Part shown: piece by piece, positions 17,880 through 27,170 of the stretch
How positions within the stretch are numbered: position 1 is the stretch's first letter
How the letters are laid out: every line of letters starts with the position of its first letter
Assembly (NCBI RefSeq): GCF_027105095.1
Contig: NZ_CP114278.1
Span: forward strand, 806,001-870,000
Length of the DNA stretch: 64,000 nucleotides
From: Brevundimonas vesicularis
GTDB taxonomy: Bacteria; Pseudomonadota; Alphaproteobacteria; Caulobacterales; Caulobacteraceae
Direction: 5' to 3'
Made by a program: the position numbers and the translations under genes
The notes under the pieces: generated by a model
What the model was told of the DNA's origin: nothing
The model's input: the letters and a program-made list of their open reading frames with translations, nothing else
Databases searched by the model: none

Positions 17880-19082
17880 TCAGTAAATTTCGAACAATCC
17901 CGCAGCCCCCATGCCGCCGCCGATGCACATGGTGACGACGCCGTATTTGGCCCCGCGACGCTTGCCCTCGATCAGGACGTGGCCGGTCATGCGGGCGCCG
18001 GACATGCCGTAGGGGTGGCCGATGGAGATGGCGCCGCCCGAGACGTTCAGGCGGTCGTCGGGAATGCCCAGCGTGTCTTGGCAATACAGAACCTGGGCCG
18101 CGAAGGCTTCGTTCAGCTCCCAGATGCCGATGTCGTCGATGGTCAGGCCGTGGCGCTTCAGCAGTTTGGGCACGGCATAGACCGGGCCGATGCCCATTTC
18201 GTCTGGCTCGCAGCCGGCGACGGCCATGCCGCGATAGGCGCCGAGCGGTTGCAGATTGCGCTTCACCGCCTCGCCGGCCTCCATGACGACGCAGGCCGAG
18301 GCGCCGTCCGACAGTTGCGAGGCGTTGCCGGCGGTGATGAACTCGCCCGTCTGGATCTCCTCGCCGCCGCCGAAGACGGGCTTCAAAGCCTTCAGCCCGT
18401 CCAGCGTCGTGCCGGGACGGTTGCCCTCGTCCTTGGACAGGGTGACCTCTTTCGATGAGGTCTGGCCGGTGGCCTTGTCCATGACCAGCATGGTGGTGGT
18501 CATGGGCACGATCTCGGCGTCGAACCGACCGGCGTCCTGAGCAGCGGCGGTGCGCTGCTGGGATTTTAGCGCATATTCGTCCTGGCGGTCGCGGCTGACG
18601 CTGTAGCGGCGCGACACCACCTCGGCCGTCTCCAGCATCGACATATAGATGTGGGGCGACAGCTTCTGCAGCGCCTCGTCCTTCATCCGGTACAGGTTCA
18701 TATTCTGGTTCTGGACCAGGGAGATGCTTTCCAGCCCGCCGCCGACCGCCATCTTCTGCTGATCGAAGACGACCTGTTTCGCCGCCGTGGCGATGCCCAT
18801 CAGGCCCGAGGCGCACTGGCGATCCAGGCTCATGCCGGGAACGGAGGAGGGCAGGCCGGCGGCGAGCGCGATCTGGCGCGCGACGTTGGTGCCGGTCGAA
18901 CCCTGCTGCAGGGCCGCGCCCATGACCACGTCCTCGATCTCGGCCGGATCGACGCCGGCGCGCTGGACGGCGTGTCTGACCGCATGGGCGCCGAGCTGCT
19001 GCGCCTGGGTGTCGTTGAAGGCGCCGCGATAGGCGCGTCCGATGGGGGTGCGGGCGGTGGAGACGATGACGGCTTCGCGCAT
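17880..19082 (-). CDS. Acetyl-CoA C-acyltransferase (thiolase)
   Basis: This 400-residue thiolase catalyses CoA-dependent cleavage or condensation of 3-ketoacyl-CoA. The acylated nucleophile is Cys90 in DRQCASG. The C-terminal catalytic blocks are [11 protein letters not shown] (His) and [15 protein letters not shown] (Cys). The NEAF motif (ELNEAFAAQ) is present. FadA-type degradation and PhaA/AtoB-type condensation cannot be separated from sequence alone; the SDR gene directly upstream on the same strand (a 3-hydroxyacyl-CoA-type reductase homologue) favours beta-oxidation-like metabolism. Confidence 0.95.
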   Translation of the reverse strand: MREAVIVSTARTPIGRAYRGAFNDTQAQQLGAHAVRHAVQRAGVDPAEIEDVVMGAALQQGSTGTNVARQIALAAGLPSSVPGMSLDRQCASGLMGIATAAKQVVFDQQKMAVGGGLESISLVQNQNMNLYRMKDEALQKLSPHIYMSMLETAEVVSRRYSVSRDRQDEYALKSQQRTAAAQDAGRFDAEIVPMTTTMLVMDKATGQTSSKEVTLSKDEGNRPGTTLDGLKALKPVFGGGEEIQTGEFITAGNASQLSDGASACVVMEAGEAVKRNLQPLGAYRGMAVAGCEPDEMGIGPVYAVPKLLKRHGLTIDDIGIWELNEAFAAQVLYCQDTLGIPDDRLNVSGGAISIGHPYGMSGARMTGHVLIEGKRRGAKYGVVTMCIGGGMGAAGLFEIY

Positions 19083-19226
19083 GGGCTTTCCTCCTGGGGC
19101 TATCGCCCTTTGGGCTACTTGAGCCCACTCTTGTTTGGCCTACGCGCGTTCGCGCTGGTGGAGGCCGGTTTCCTCTGAAGCGAAGTTAGGCGCCTCACGT
19201 CGCGTCAACGCAAGGCGCCTTTTTGT

Positions 19227-20135
19227 TCAACCGCCGTGGGCTTTTTGGGCTTTCGTCAGTTCGATCATGCCCTGGGCGGCGCCCATGTCCGGCACGATCT
19301 CGCCGCTGCGGTCCGAGATGGCGGTGAAGCGGGCGGCGACCTGTTCGGGCGCATCGTCGCCGGTGACGAAGTCGCCTTGCGTCAGTGTGACATAGGCGCG
19401 CTCGAACCCCCCGGCGCCGGCGGCCAGGATGGCGCGGCTCGGCGCATCCTTGCTGACCAGATAAAGCAGGCCGGGCGTGACCAGGGCTGGGGCCAGCGCC
19501 TCCAGCGGCAGGGCGGCGCCCAGATCCTCGGTCATACGGGTGTGGGCGGTCGGCGCCAGGCAGTTAACGCGGATGTCGTTCTTGGCCCCCTCGATCGACA
19601 GGGTCTGCATCAGGCCGACCAGCGCCATCTTGGCCGCGCCATAGTTCGACTGCCCGAAGTTGCCGTACAGGCCCGACGACGAGGTCGTCATCACGATCCG
19701 GCCGTAGTTCTGCCCGCGCATGATCTCCCACACCGCCTTGGTGCAGTTGACCGCTCCCATAAGGTGAACGTCGACGACGAAGCGGAAGTCCTCGATCTCC
19801 ATCTTGGCGAAGGTCTTGTCGCGCAGTACGCCGGCGTTGTTCACCAGAATGTCGACCCGGCCCCATTTCGCCATGGCCTGATCGACCATGGCCTGGACTG
19901 CGGCAAAGTCCGTCACCGAGGCCGCGTTGGCTATGGCCTCGCCGCCGGCCGCCTCGATCTCGGCGACCACGGCCTCTGCCGCCGTCGCCGACCCGCCCGA
20001 ACCGTCGCGGGCGCCGCCCAGGTCGTTTACCACCACCTTCGCCCCCCGCGCCGCCAGAGCCAGAGCGTGTTCGCGCCCCAGCCCGCCCCCGGCGCCCGTC
20101 ACGATCGCCACCTGTCCGTCAAATCTGATCGTCAT
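19227..20135 (-). CDS. Short-chain dehydrogenase (HSD17B4/FabG-like)
   Basis: This 302-residue classical SDR has the cofactor motif GAGGGLGRE near residue 13, NNAG (LVNNAGVLRD) and the active site S-x-Y-x3-K in SSSGLYGNFGQSNYGAAK. The start blocks and the long C-terminal tail resemble the 3-hydroxyacyl-CoA dehydrogenase domain of eukaryotic multifunctional enzyme 2. The ATG at 20135 has GAGGGA upstream. The thiolase follows after about 145 bp on the same strand. Confidence 0.88.
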   Translation of the reverse strand: MTIRFDGQVAIVTGAGGGLGREHALALAARGAKVVVNDLGGARDGSGGSATAAEAVVAEIEAAGGEAIANAASVTDFAAVQAMVDQAMAKWGRVDILVNNAGVLRDKTFAKMEIEDFRFVVDVHLMGAVNCTKAVWEIMRGQNYGRIVMTTSSSGLYGNFGQSNYGAAKMALVGLMQTLSIEGAKNDIRVNCLAPTAHTRMTEDLGAALPLEALAPALVTPGLLYLVSKDAPSRAILAAGAGGFERAYVTLTQGDFVTGDDAPEQVAARFTAISDRSGEIVPDMGAAQGMIELTKAQKAHGG

Positions 20136-20289
20136 AATCGTTCCCTCTCGCAGACGCCCAATGTGTTGAAACGGCGCCACAGTCGACACAATCGTAGCTC
20201 AAGCGCGGAACCGCACGCCAGCCACGCCGTTCGGTCGGGTGAATGCTGTGCTATTGTGCAGCTTCGCGCATTCACACAGTGAGGAAGCT

Positions 20290-21444
20290 ATGAAGCTCAA
20301 ACTTCTCGCCTCCGTTGCCGCCGCCGGACTGTTCGCAGCTGGCGCCGCATCGGCGGAACCCAATGGTTGGTACGGCGCCATCGACGCCGGCTACCACATG
20401 ATCGACGATATCAATGCTGAATCGTCCACGACCGGCGCCAACTGGAACTGGGAAGTGAACGACGGCTGGGCGGCTTTCGCTCGCCTCGGCTATCGCTTCA
20501 ACCCGAACTGGCGCGTTGAACTGGAGGGCGGTTATCGCTCGGGCGACATCGGCCGCGTTCGCGCCGTGTCGGGCACGCAGGGCCTGTGCAACTTCACCCC
20601 GGCGACGGGCGGTTGCTTCTCGCCCGAAGGCGACATCGAATCCGCCACCCTGATGGCCAACGTCATCTATGACTTCGGCTTCGAGTACTGGGGCGTTCGT
20701 CCGTTCGTCGGCCTCGGCGCCGGCGTCAACCGCGTGAAGACCGACACGACCGGCGCTCTGCGCGCCAACCGCGCCGCCACCTTCACGGCTGATGACGACT
20801 CGACCAAGTTCGCCGCTCAGGCGATCGCTGGTCTGGCCTGGGCTGTGGGCGACCGCACCAACATCGACCTGACCTACCGTTACCTGACGGGCGACGCCAA
20901 CTTCGCCTCGACGACGGTCGGCGCTGGTCCTGGCGCTACGCAGTTCGGCGAATGGGACGGCGACTACGATCAGTCGCACACCGTGACCCTGGGTCTGCGC
21001 TACAGCTTCGGTGCGGAAGACGCTCCGCCCCCGCCGCCTCCCCCGCCGCCCCCGCCTCCGCCGCCTCCTCCGCCCCCCCCGCCCGCTCCGGTGACGCCGC
21101 CGGCTCCGGTCGCTCGCCAGTTCGTCGTCTACTTCGACTGGGATCGCTCGGACCTGACCGCGGAAGCCCGTTCGGTGGTGACGCAGGCCGCCAACTACGC
21201 CAAGTCGGGTCGTCCGACGCGCGTCCTGATCGTCGGCTACACCGACACCTCGGGTTCGGCCGCCTATAACGTGGGTCTGTCCAACCGTCGTTCGCGCACC
21301 GTCGCGGACGCCCTGGTCGCTCAAGGCGTCAACGGCGGCGTGATCGCCCTCGACGGCAAGGGTGAAACCAACCTGGCCAAGCCGACCGCCGACGGTGTGC
21401 GTGAACCGCTCAACCGCCGCGCGACCATCGACATCAACTTCTAA
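20290..21444 (+). CDS. OmpA family outer-membrane protein with polyproline linker
   Basis: This 384-residue porin-like protein anchors the outer membrane to peptidoglycan. It has a signal peptide (cleavage after GAASA), an N-terminal 8-strand barrel (about 22-240), 20 consecutive prolines at residues 246-265, and a C-terminal OmpA domain with peptidoglycan-binding block GYTDTSGSAAYNVGLSNRR. The start at 20290 follows GAGGAAG and is supported by the signal peptide. Codon use is strongly biased, typical of an abundant protein. The linker is coded by variable CCN triplets. Confidence 0.95.
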   Translation: MKLKLLASVAAAGLFAAGAASAEPNGWYGAIDAGYHMIDDINAESSTTGANWNWEVNDGWAAFARLGYRFNPNWRVELEGGYRSGDIGRVRAVSGTQGLCNFTPATGGCFSPEGDIESATLMANVIYDFGFEYWGVRPFVGLGAGVNRVKTDTTGALRANRAATFTADDDSTKFAAQAIAGLAWAVGDRTNIDLTYRYLTGDANFASTTVGAGPGATQFGEWDGDYDQSHTVTLGLRYSFGAEDAPPPPPPPPPPPPPPPPPPPPAPVTPPAPVARQFVVYFDWDRSDLTAEARSVVTQAANYAKSGRPTRVLIVGYTDTSGSAAYNVGLSNRRSRTVADALVAQGVNGGVIALDGKGETNLAKPTADGVREPLNRRATIDINF

Positions 21445-21731
21445 GACTTTCGGGAAGTTGGTTGGGATCACCCAACCAGCGACCTGCGAAGCATGGAAGT
21501 CGTCGTCTCAAAGACATCGAGCCGTCGTCGCCTTCCGGGCGGCGGCGGCTTTGATGCTAAAAAACAACGCTCAAAGCGCCACGTTTCAAAATCTCAGAAC
21601 TCTGGGCGTTTTCGATTGATCGCAAAAGGTGGTCGCGACAAAAGGGCGATGATGCCCTTTGTCGATAAACCCTTCGGTTGCACCGGCCGCGCCGAAGCGG
21701 TCTCTGTTCCGTCATTGTACCGGTGGGCGTG
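21445..21731. other. Intergenic region with two hairpins
   Basis: This 287-bp stretch between ompA and the KpsS-like gene shows no convincing gene. A hairpin TGGTTGGG/CCCAACCA (21459-21478) lies 15 nt past the ompA stop without a T-tract. A second near-perfect stem, CGACAAAAGGGC/GCCCTTTGTCG (21636-21664, one bulged A), lies further on. Base composition is AT-richer than the flanking genes. Confidence 0.5.
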
Positions 21732-23093
21732 ATGGTGGACGTGCGTTCGTCTTCTCGAGTTCTGTCGGCGCGACGTCGTCGCCGTTATCGCTTAAGGGCA
21801 GATGACGTTCGGCCCAGCGCATCTCTGCGGTTGCGTTCAGTAGCGCCTGCCCAGTCAACCGTCGTGTCTGCCTTCCCCGCAACACGGCAAGGCGGTCGAC
21901 ATGGCCTGTCGGGCCGTCGTTTCCTGATCGTTTCCGCCCCTTTCGGATCGTTCGGATCCGCACTGGCCTCGGTGCTCGAATCGCGCGGGGCGGTCGTCAA
22001 CCGCATGATCTTCAACGCCGGCGATGCGATGAACTGGCGCAGGCCGGGCGGGTTGGTGTTCAAGGACACGGCAAAATCGTGGACCGATGATCTCGCCCGT
22101 ATCGTCGCGGATTTCAGTGACATCATCGTTTTTGGCGAGGCCGGCGCCTACAACCGCGCGGTTCTGGCCGCATCGGAAAGCCTGAAGGCTCGCGTCTGGG
22201 TCTTGGAGAACGGCTATTTCCGTCCTGATTGGATCACCGTCGAACGCAACGGCGTGAACGGCTCAAGCGCGCTGCCACGCTTCCGCGACGGATATCCCGA
22301 GCCAGCGCCGCAATTGCCCGAGCCAGTCGCAGTCGGAAAAATCCTGCCGCACCATGTCGCCAATATCAGCGCCTACCATACGGTGCAGGTGGCGGGAAAA
22401 GCGTTCTTCCCAAACTATACCGCGCCCTATGTGTTCTCTCCATTGAAGCAGTGCCTGGGCCATGTTCGACGCTACGTCAGCCTGGCCTTCCGTCGACCCG
22501 AGAATTGCGACGCCGACATCATCCGGGACAGAGGTGAGTTCTTCATCGCCTGCCTGCAACGGGAGGGCGATGCGCAGCTGCTGCGCTATTCCCGATACGC
22601 CGACAATCGCGCCTTCCTGACGGCTGTCATCACCAGCTTCGCCGCAAACGCGGCGCCTGAGATGCGGCTTGTGGTCAAGAACCATCCGCTGGATCCTGGC
22701 CTGGTCAATCTTCGCGCGGTCACAATGCGGCTTGCTCAAGAGCATGGGCTGGCGGGACGTGTCGATTTCATCGACGGCGGCAATCTGGCCGCCCTGTGCC
22801 GTGCGTCGCTGGGCATGGTCGTCAACAACTCCAGCGCTGCGCTTTCTGCGCTCGGCTTCCACACGCCGGTCAAGGTTCTGGGCGACGCCTTCTTTGACTT
22901 CGAGGGGCTGACCGACCAGAAGCCGCTGGACGCTTTCTGGTGCGCGCCGGAGGCTCCCGACAGCGCCTTGTTCACGCGGTTCCGCGCGCATGTGATCGCC
23001 CAGAGCCAGGTCAACGGCAACTATCACGAGCCGCATGCGATCCTGCCGACAGCCAACGGAATTGCGGACGTCTTCGAACGGGCGGCTGACTAG
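21732..23093 (+). CDS. KpsS-like capsular polysaccharide biosynthesis protein
   Basis: The region after about residue 55 matches the KpsS/LipB capsule family (beta-Kdo transferases that build the lipid linker of capsules): FLIVSAPFGSFGSALASVL, then FNAGDAMNWRRPG, later VVKNHPLDP and VVNNSSAALSALGFHTPVKVLG. The first ~45 residues are Arg/Ser-rich and look non-coding, so the true start may be the in-frame GTG at 21864; 21732 is an upper bound. No other capsule gene lies nearby, which is unusual for kpsS. Confidence 0.72.
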   Translation: MVDVRSSSRVLSARRRRRYRLRADDVRPSASLRLRSVAPAQSTVVSAFPATRQGGRHGLSGRRFLIVSAPFGSFGSALASVLESRGAVVNRMIFNAGDAMNWRRPGGLVFKDTAKSWTDDLARIVADFSDIIVFGEAGAYNRAVLAASESLKARVWVLENGYFRPDWITVERNGVNGSSALPRFRDGYPEPAPQLPEPVAVGKILPHHVANISAYHTVQVAGKAFFPNYTAPYVFSPLKQCLGHVRRYVSLAFRRPENCDADIIRDRGEFFIACLQREGDAQLLRYSRYADNRAFLTAVITSFAANAAPEMRLVVKNHPLDPGLVNLRAVTMRLAQEHGLAGRVDFIDGGNLAALCRASLGMVVNNSSAALSALGFHTPVKVLGDAFFDFEGLTDQKPLDAFWCAPEAPDSALFTRFRAHVIAQSQVNGNYHEPHAILPTANGIADVFERAAD

Positions 23094-23210
23094 CGACATC
23101 CACGCGCGGTGTGGCGCCGACACCACCCTTGGGCGCTGTCATATTGCTGTTACATAACTGTCGCCCAAGGTTTCAACATGCGCCCTAGAGGGGGCTGGAT
23201 TGCGACAGGC

Positions 23211-23251
23211 GATGGACGTCTGCCGCCAAAAGGCCATTGGCGCCGTCCATC
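23211..23251 (+). promoter_or_regulatory. 5' leader hairpin of the TonB-dependent receptor gene
   Basis: An 8-bp inverted repeat GATGGACG/CGTCCATC encloses a smaller GC-rich stem just upstream of GGGGA and the receptor ATG at 23266. It could influence translation of the receptor. No cobalamin-riboswitch core was found. Confidence 0.4.
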
Positions 23252-23265
23252 TGGGGATAGATGTA

Positions 23266-25626
23266 ATGATTTCTCGCAAAAGCCTGATCTGGGCGACCAC
23301 CGCCCTCGCCGGTTCGCTGGCCTTCGCCGGCGCCGCCTCCGCCCAATCGACCGGCACGGAAGCGACCGAACTGGACCAAGTCGTTGTCACCGGCCAGCGT
23401 GGACCGCGCTCGATCGACGGCGCGATCGTCGCGGAGACGGTGGCGAAGTCGCGGGCCTCGATCACCGAAGAGTACATCTCGACCCAGGCACCGGGACAGA
23501 CGATCCTCAACTCGATCAATCTGCTGCCGGGCGTGAACTTCACCAACAATGACGCCTTCGGTTCTTCGGGCGGCGATCTGACGATCCGCGGCTTCGACTC
23601 GGCGCGTATCTCTCTTACGCAGGACGGCGTTCCGCTGAACGACACCGGCAACTACGCCATCTATTCCAACCAGCAGCTGGACCCGGAACTGATCAGCCGG
23701 GCGACAGTCAACCTTGGAACCACCGACGTCGATAGCCCGACCGCTTCGGCGACCGGTGGTACGGTCAACTATTCCACGCGCCGTCCTGAGCAGGAGTTCG
23801 GCGTCATCCTGCAGCCTTCGATCGGGGAGACCGGCTACCGCCGCTTCTTCGGCCTGGTCGACACCGGCGCCTTCGGCCCCTGGGGCACGACCGCCTGGTT
23901 CTCGGCTTCGAAGACCGCATATGACCACTTCATCGGCGCCGGCGGCGTCGACAAGACCCAATACAACGCGCGCATCTATCAGCCGCTCGGCGACAACGGC
24001 GACTTCCTCTCGCTGACCGCCAACTACAACGAAAACCGTAACAGCTTCATCGCTCGCAAAACGCTCGCTCAGTTTAATGCCGGGACGGCCTACGAGTCGG
24101 GCAATACGCTTCCGTCCGCTCTGACAAACATCAACCCCTCGAACACGGGCAACATCCGTGGCGCTTCGCGCTTCACTCTGCGCGACAATCTGGTCCTGAC
24201 CATCGACCCGTCCTTCCAGTACGTCCTGGCGCACGGCGGCGGCACTCAGACCATGAGCGAAACCGACCCGCAACTGATCGGAAACTCCACCGCAGCCGGC
24301 GTCGATCTCAATCGCGACGGCGTGATCAATGGCGCCACGCGGGTCACCCTGTTCCGCCCCAACATCACCAACACCCACCGTTACGCTCTGACCAGCTCGC
24401 TGATCTGGGACATTAACGACGACAACCGCCTGCGCCTCGCCTACACCTACGACAATGGTCGTCACCGTCAGACGGGCCAGTTCGGATACATCGACGCTAA
24501 CGGCAAGCCGGAAGATCCCTTCGCCGGCCGTAACGGCACGCCGATCAATCTGCCGGACGGCACCATTCTGCGCCGCCGCGATCGCCTGTCCTACGCCAAG
24601 CTGAACCAGATCGCCGCCGAATACCGCGGCAACTTCTTCAACGACGCGATCAGCCTGGACCTGGGCGTTCGTGCGCCCTACTTCGACCGCGAACTGACCA
24701 ACTACTGCTACCAGCGCGACACCTTTAACGCCTACTGCACCACCCAGGTGGGCACGCCGGTCGCCGGAACCGACCTCGTCACGTTCCCGGCGTCGTCGAT
24801 GAACAGCAGTGCGGCGAACCGCTACGGCAAGCCGCGTTCGTTCGAGAAGAAGTATGACGCGGTTCTGCCGAACGGTGGCGTGACCTGGCGCTTCGCCGAC
24901 CACAACTCGGTCTATGCCAGCTACGCCGAAGGCTTCTCCGCGCCTCGTACCGACGACCTCTACGACGTGGTCGATGTGAACCCGGAACCGGAACGCACCA
25001 AGTCCTACGACCTCGGCTATCGGTACCAGACCGCGGGCTTGATCGGTTCGATCGCCGCCTGGAAGACGGATTATTCCAACCGGATCGTCCGCACCTTCGA
25101 CGAAGCCGCCGGCCTGTTCCTGACCCGCAACGTGGGCGACGTGACGCTTCAAGGCTTCGACGGCCAACTGGGCTGGTCGCCGTTCGACAAGTTCAACATC
25201 ACCGGCTCCGTGACCTATACGGACAGCGAAGTGAAGAACAACCTGCCTAACGGCGTGGTGAACGGGGTTCCGGTCTTCATCCAGACCGCCGGCAACCGAC
25301 TGGTGGAGACGCCAGAGTGGCAATACGGCATGCGGGTCGCCTACTCGGTCGGTCCGTTCGACCTGGGCCTGCAAGGCAAATATGTTGGCGAGCGGTTCTC
25401 CAACGACATCAACACCGAAGTCGCGCCGGATTACACGACGTTTGATCTCGACGTTCGTTACAACCTGGCCAGCCTCGGCAATGGCGGTTCGTATATCCAG
25501 TTCAACGTGATCAATCTGTTCGACGAAGAATACCTCGCGGACATCTCGACCTCGACCACCGGTTCGGCCAGCTATCAGCTGGGCGCCCCCCGCACGGCGA
25601 TGGTCACCCTGCGCGCTTCCTTCTAA
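23266..25626 (+). CDS. TonB-dependent outer-membrane receptor
   Basis: This 786-residue outer-membrane transporter takes up a scarce ligand using TonB energy. The signal peptide ends at about residue 26 (GAASA), a TonB-box-like segment ELDQVVVTG is at 36-44, and the plug domain follows (LLPGVNF, LTIRGFDSARISLTQDG). The C-terminal half forms the barrel and ends in aromatic ASF, the usual outer-membrane sorting signal. The ATG at 23266 follows GGGGA; an upstream extension in frame lacks a signal. The ligand cannot be read. A strong terminator follows. Confidence 0.93.
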   Translation: MISRKSLIWATTALAGSLAFAGAASAQSTGTEATELDQVVVTGQRGPRSIDGAIVAETVAKSRASITEEYISTQAPGQTILNSINLLPGVNFTNNDAFGSSGGDLTIRGFDSARISLTQDGVPLNDTGNYAIYSNQQLDPELISRATVNLGTTDVDSPTASATGGTVNYSTRRPEQEFGVILQPSIGETGYRRFFGLVDTGAFGPWGTTAWFSASKTAYDHFIGAGGVDKTQYNARIYQPLGDNGDFLSLTANYNENRNSFIARKTLAQFNAGTAYESGNTLPSALTNINPSNTGNIRGASRFTLRDNLVLTIDPSFQYVLAHGGGTQTMSETDPQLIGNSTAAGVDLNRDGVINGATRVTLFRPNITNTHRYALTSSLIWDINDDNRLRLAYTYDNGRHRQTGQFGYIDANGKPEDPFAGRNGTPINLPDGTILRRRDRLSYAKLNQIAAEYRGNFFNDAISLDLGVRAPYFDRELTNYCYQRDTFNAYCTTQVGTPVAGTDLVTFPASSMNSSAANRYGKPRSFEKKYDAVLPNGGVTWRFADHNSVYASYAEGFSAPRTDDLYDVVDVNPEPERTKSYDLGYRYQTAGLIGSIAAWKTDYSNRIVRTFDEAAGLFLTRNVGDVTLQGFDGQLGWSPFDKFNITGSVTYTDSEVKNNLPNGVVNGVPVFIQTAGNRLVETPEWQYGMRVAYSVGPFDLGLQGKYVGERFSNDINTEVAPDYTTFDLDVRYNLASLGNGGSYIQFNVINLFDEEYLADISTSTTGSASYQLGAPRTAMVTLRASF

Positions 25627-25649
25627 GGCTTAGCCAGACTGAAACGACG

Positions 25650-25681
25650 AAGGGCGGTCCGTTCGCGGGCCGCCCTTTTTC
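25650..25681 (+). terminator. Intrinsic terminator after the TonB-dependent receptor
   Basis: An 11-bp stem (AAGGGCGGTCC with GGGCCGCCCTT, one G-T pair) with loop GTTCGC is followed by a run of T residues ending at 25680. It lies 24 nt after the receptor stop. Confidence 0.88.
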
Positions 25682-25758
25682 GTGGCCGACGTTGAAGTCG
25701 GGGGCGCTTGGGGCCATATGGCGCGGCTCCGAGTTCGGCCCTTCTTGAGGACGCCCGC

Positions 25759-26778
25759 ATGACCGATCCGACTGCTGCCGCCATCCCCGCAGAATGGGCG
25801 CCGCACCGCGCCATGTGGGTGGGTTGGCCCAGCCATGCGGAATATTGGTTCGAGGCGCTGGAACAGGCGCAGGACGAGGTCGAAGGGCTGGTTCGAGCGC
25901 TGGCGGGACCGGGTCGCGAGCAGGTCAAGCTGATGGTCGGCAAGGCCGAGGCTCTGGCCGACGCCCAGGCGCGCTTTGCGGGCGTGGAAAATGTCGAGGT
26001 CGTGGCGGGCGAGTTCGGCGACGTCTGGCTGCGCGACACCGGGCCGATCTTCGGCGCGGGATCCAAAACGGCGGCGGCGTTCAAGTTCAACGGCTGGGGC
26101 GGGAAATACGACATGCCGGGCGACGATCTGGTCGCGGGCCAGATCGGCCGACATGCCGGCGTGCCCCTCACCTGGAACGACTTTGTCATGGAGGGCGGGT
26201 CGCTCGATCACGACGGGGAGGGGACCGTCCTGACCACGCGCCAATGCCTGCTGAACCCGAACCGCAATCCCGCCTGGAACCAGGATGAAGCCGTCGCGGC
26301 GGCGGCGCTGGAGAAGGCGGTCGGCGCCAAGGTGGTGGTGTGGCTGAGCGACGGTTTGCTGAACGATCACACCGATGGGCACGTCGATAATCTGGCGCGG
26401 TTCGTCGCGCCCGGCGTCGTCGCCTGTCCCGTCGCCTGGGGGACGAACGACGTCAACGCCGACGTTTATGACGCGACGGCGCGCGATCTGGCCGCCGTGA
26501 CCGATGCGGCGGGCCGTCGGCTGAAGGTCGTGCGCATCCCGTCGCCGGGCCTGGTGCTGGACGAGGACGAACGCCCGATTCCGGCCAGCCACATGAACTT
26601 CCTGATCGCCAACGGCGCGGTGATCGTTCCCACCTATGGCGATATGCGCGCCGCCGACATGGCGTGTCAGGCGTTGAAGGACGCCTTCCCCGATCGCGAG
26701 ATCATTCCGCTGCCGTCCAACGCCATCCTGACCGGCGGCGGCTCATTCCACTGCATCTCCCAGCAGGAGCCGCAATGA
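25759..26778 (+). CDS. aguA: Agmatine deiminase
   Basis: The enzyme hydrolyses agmatine to N-carbamoylputrescine, the first step of the two-step route to putrescine. The 339-residue protein shows the guanidino-modifying-enzyme pattern: WLRDTGPIF, MEGGSLDHDGEG, DGHVDN (catalytic His) and the C-terminal nucleophile Cys332 in GGGSFHC. The ATG at 25759 follows TTGAGGA. Its stop overlaps the start of the S23-type gene (ATGA). The partner enzyme gene aguB lies just beyond that small gene. Confidence 0.95.
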   Translation: MTDPTAAAIPAEWAPHRAMWVGWPSHAEYWFEALEQAQDEVEGLVRALAGPGREQVKLMVGKAEALADAQARFAGVENVEVVAGEFGDVWLRDTGPIFGAGSKTAAAFKFNGWGGKYDMPGDDLVAGQIGRHAGVPLTWNDFVMEGGSLDHDGEGTVLTTRQCLLNPNRNPAWNQDEAVAAAALEKAVGAKVVVWLSDGLLNDHTDGHVDNLARFVAPGVVACPVAWGTNDVNADVYDATARDLAAVTDAAGRRLKVVRIPSPGLVLDEDERPIPASHMNFLIANGAVIVPTYGDMRAADMACQALKDAFPDREIIPLPSNAILTGGGSFHCISQQEPQ

Positions 26779-27170
26779 GTGGCGAGTGGCGAGCGGCGAG
26801 TGGCGAGGTCCGCCACTACCGTGATCTGCTCGTCTGGCAGAAAGCCCTGACCTGGGTTGAGCTTGTTTATGAGGAAAGCCGCATTTGGCCATCCGACGAG
26901 CGGTTCGGCCTGATCAGTCCGGTCAGGCGCGCTGCCGTGTCCGTACCTTCCAACATTGCCGAAGGTTGCGCGCGTCGCAGCACGCCTGATTTTCTGCGCT
27001 TCCTTTCCATCGCCCGCGGCCCTCTGGCCGAGGTGGAAACCCAACTCATCCTTGCCCAGAGGTTGGCCTATATCGAGGAGGCCGCGCTCACGCGATTGCT
27101 CGAAGCCGCCGACGAAATCAGCCGTATGCTTTCCGGCCTCATCTCCAAGCTCGAGGAGCGCACGAAATGA
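26775..27170 (+). CDS. Four-helix bundle protein (S23/IVP family)
   Basis: This 131-residue protein belongs to the four-helix bundle family first described from ORFs in 23S rRNA intervening sequences. Typical blocks are RDLLVWQKALTWVELVYE, RRAAVSVPSNIAEGCAR and FLSIARGPLAEVETQL. Its biochemical role is unknown; relatives include the Avd accessory protein of diversity-generating retroelements. The N-terminal MSGEWRAASGE is encoded by heptameric GAGTGGC repeats. It interrupts the aguA-aguB pathway operon with ATGA overlaps on both sides. Confidence 0.9.
   Translation: MSGEWRAASGEVRHYRDLLVWQKALTWVELVYEESRIWPSDERFGLISPVRRAAVSVPSNIAEGCARRSTPDFLRFLSIARGPLAEVETQLILAQRLAYIEEAALTRLLEAADEISRMLSGLISKLEERTK
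26777..26808. repeat. Heptamer array, left arm of inverted repeat
   Basis: Four and a half tandem units of GAGTGGC (one variant GAGCGGC) begin inside the ATGA junction of aguA and the S23 gene. The reverse complement recurs at 27174-27206, where 30 of 32 positions match. The array is translated as the S23 N-terminus. Confidence 0.88.

Noticed and set aside
23094..23265. Cobalamin riboswitch ahead of the TonB-dependent receptor
   Set aside because: A hairpin exists, but none of the conserved riboswitch core sequence was found.
23185..25374. A 729-codon minus-strand frame opposite the TonB-dependent receptor
   Set aside because: Antisense shadow; the plus-strand receptor has a signal peptide, plug and barrel.
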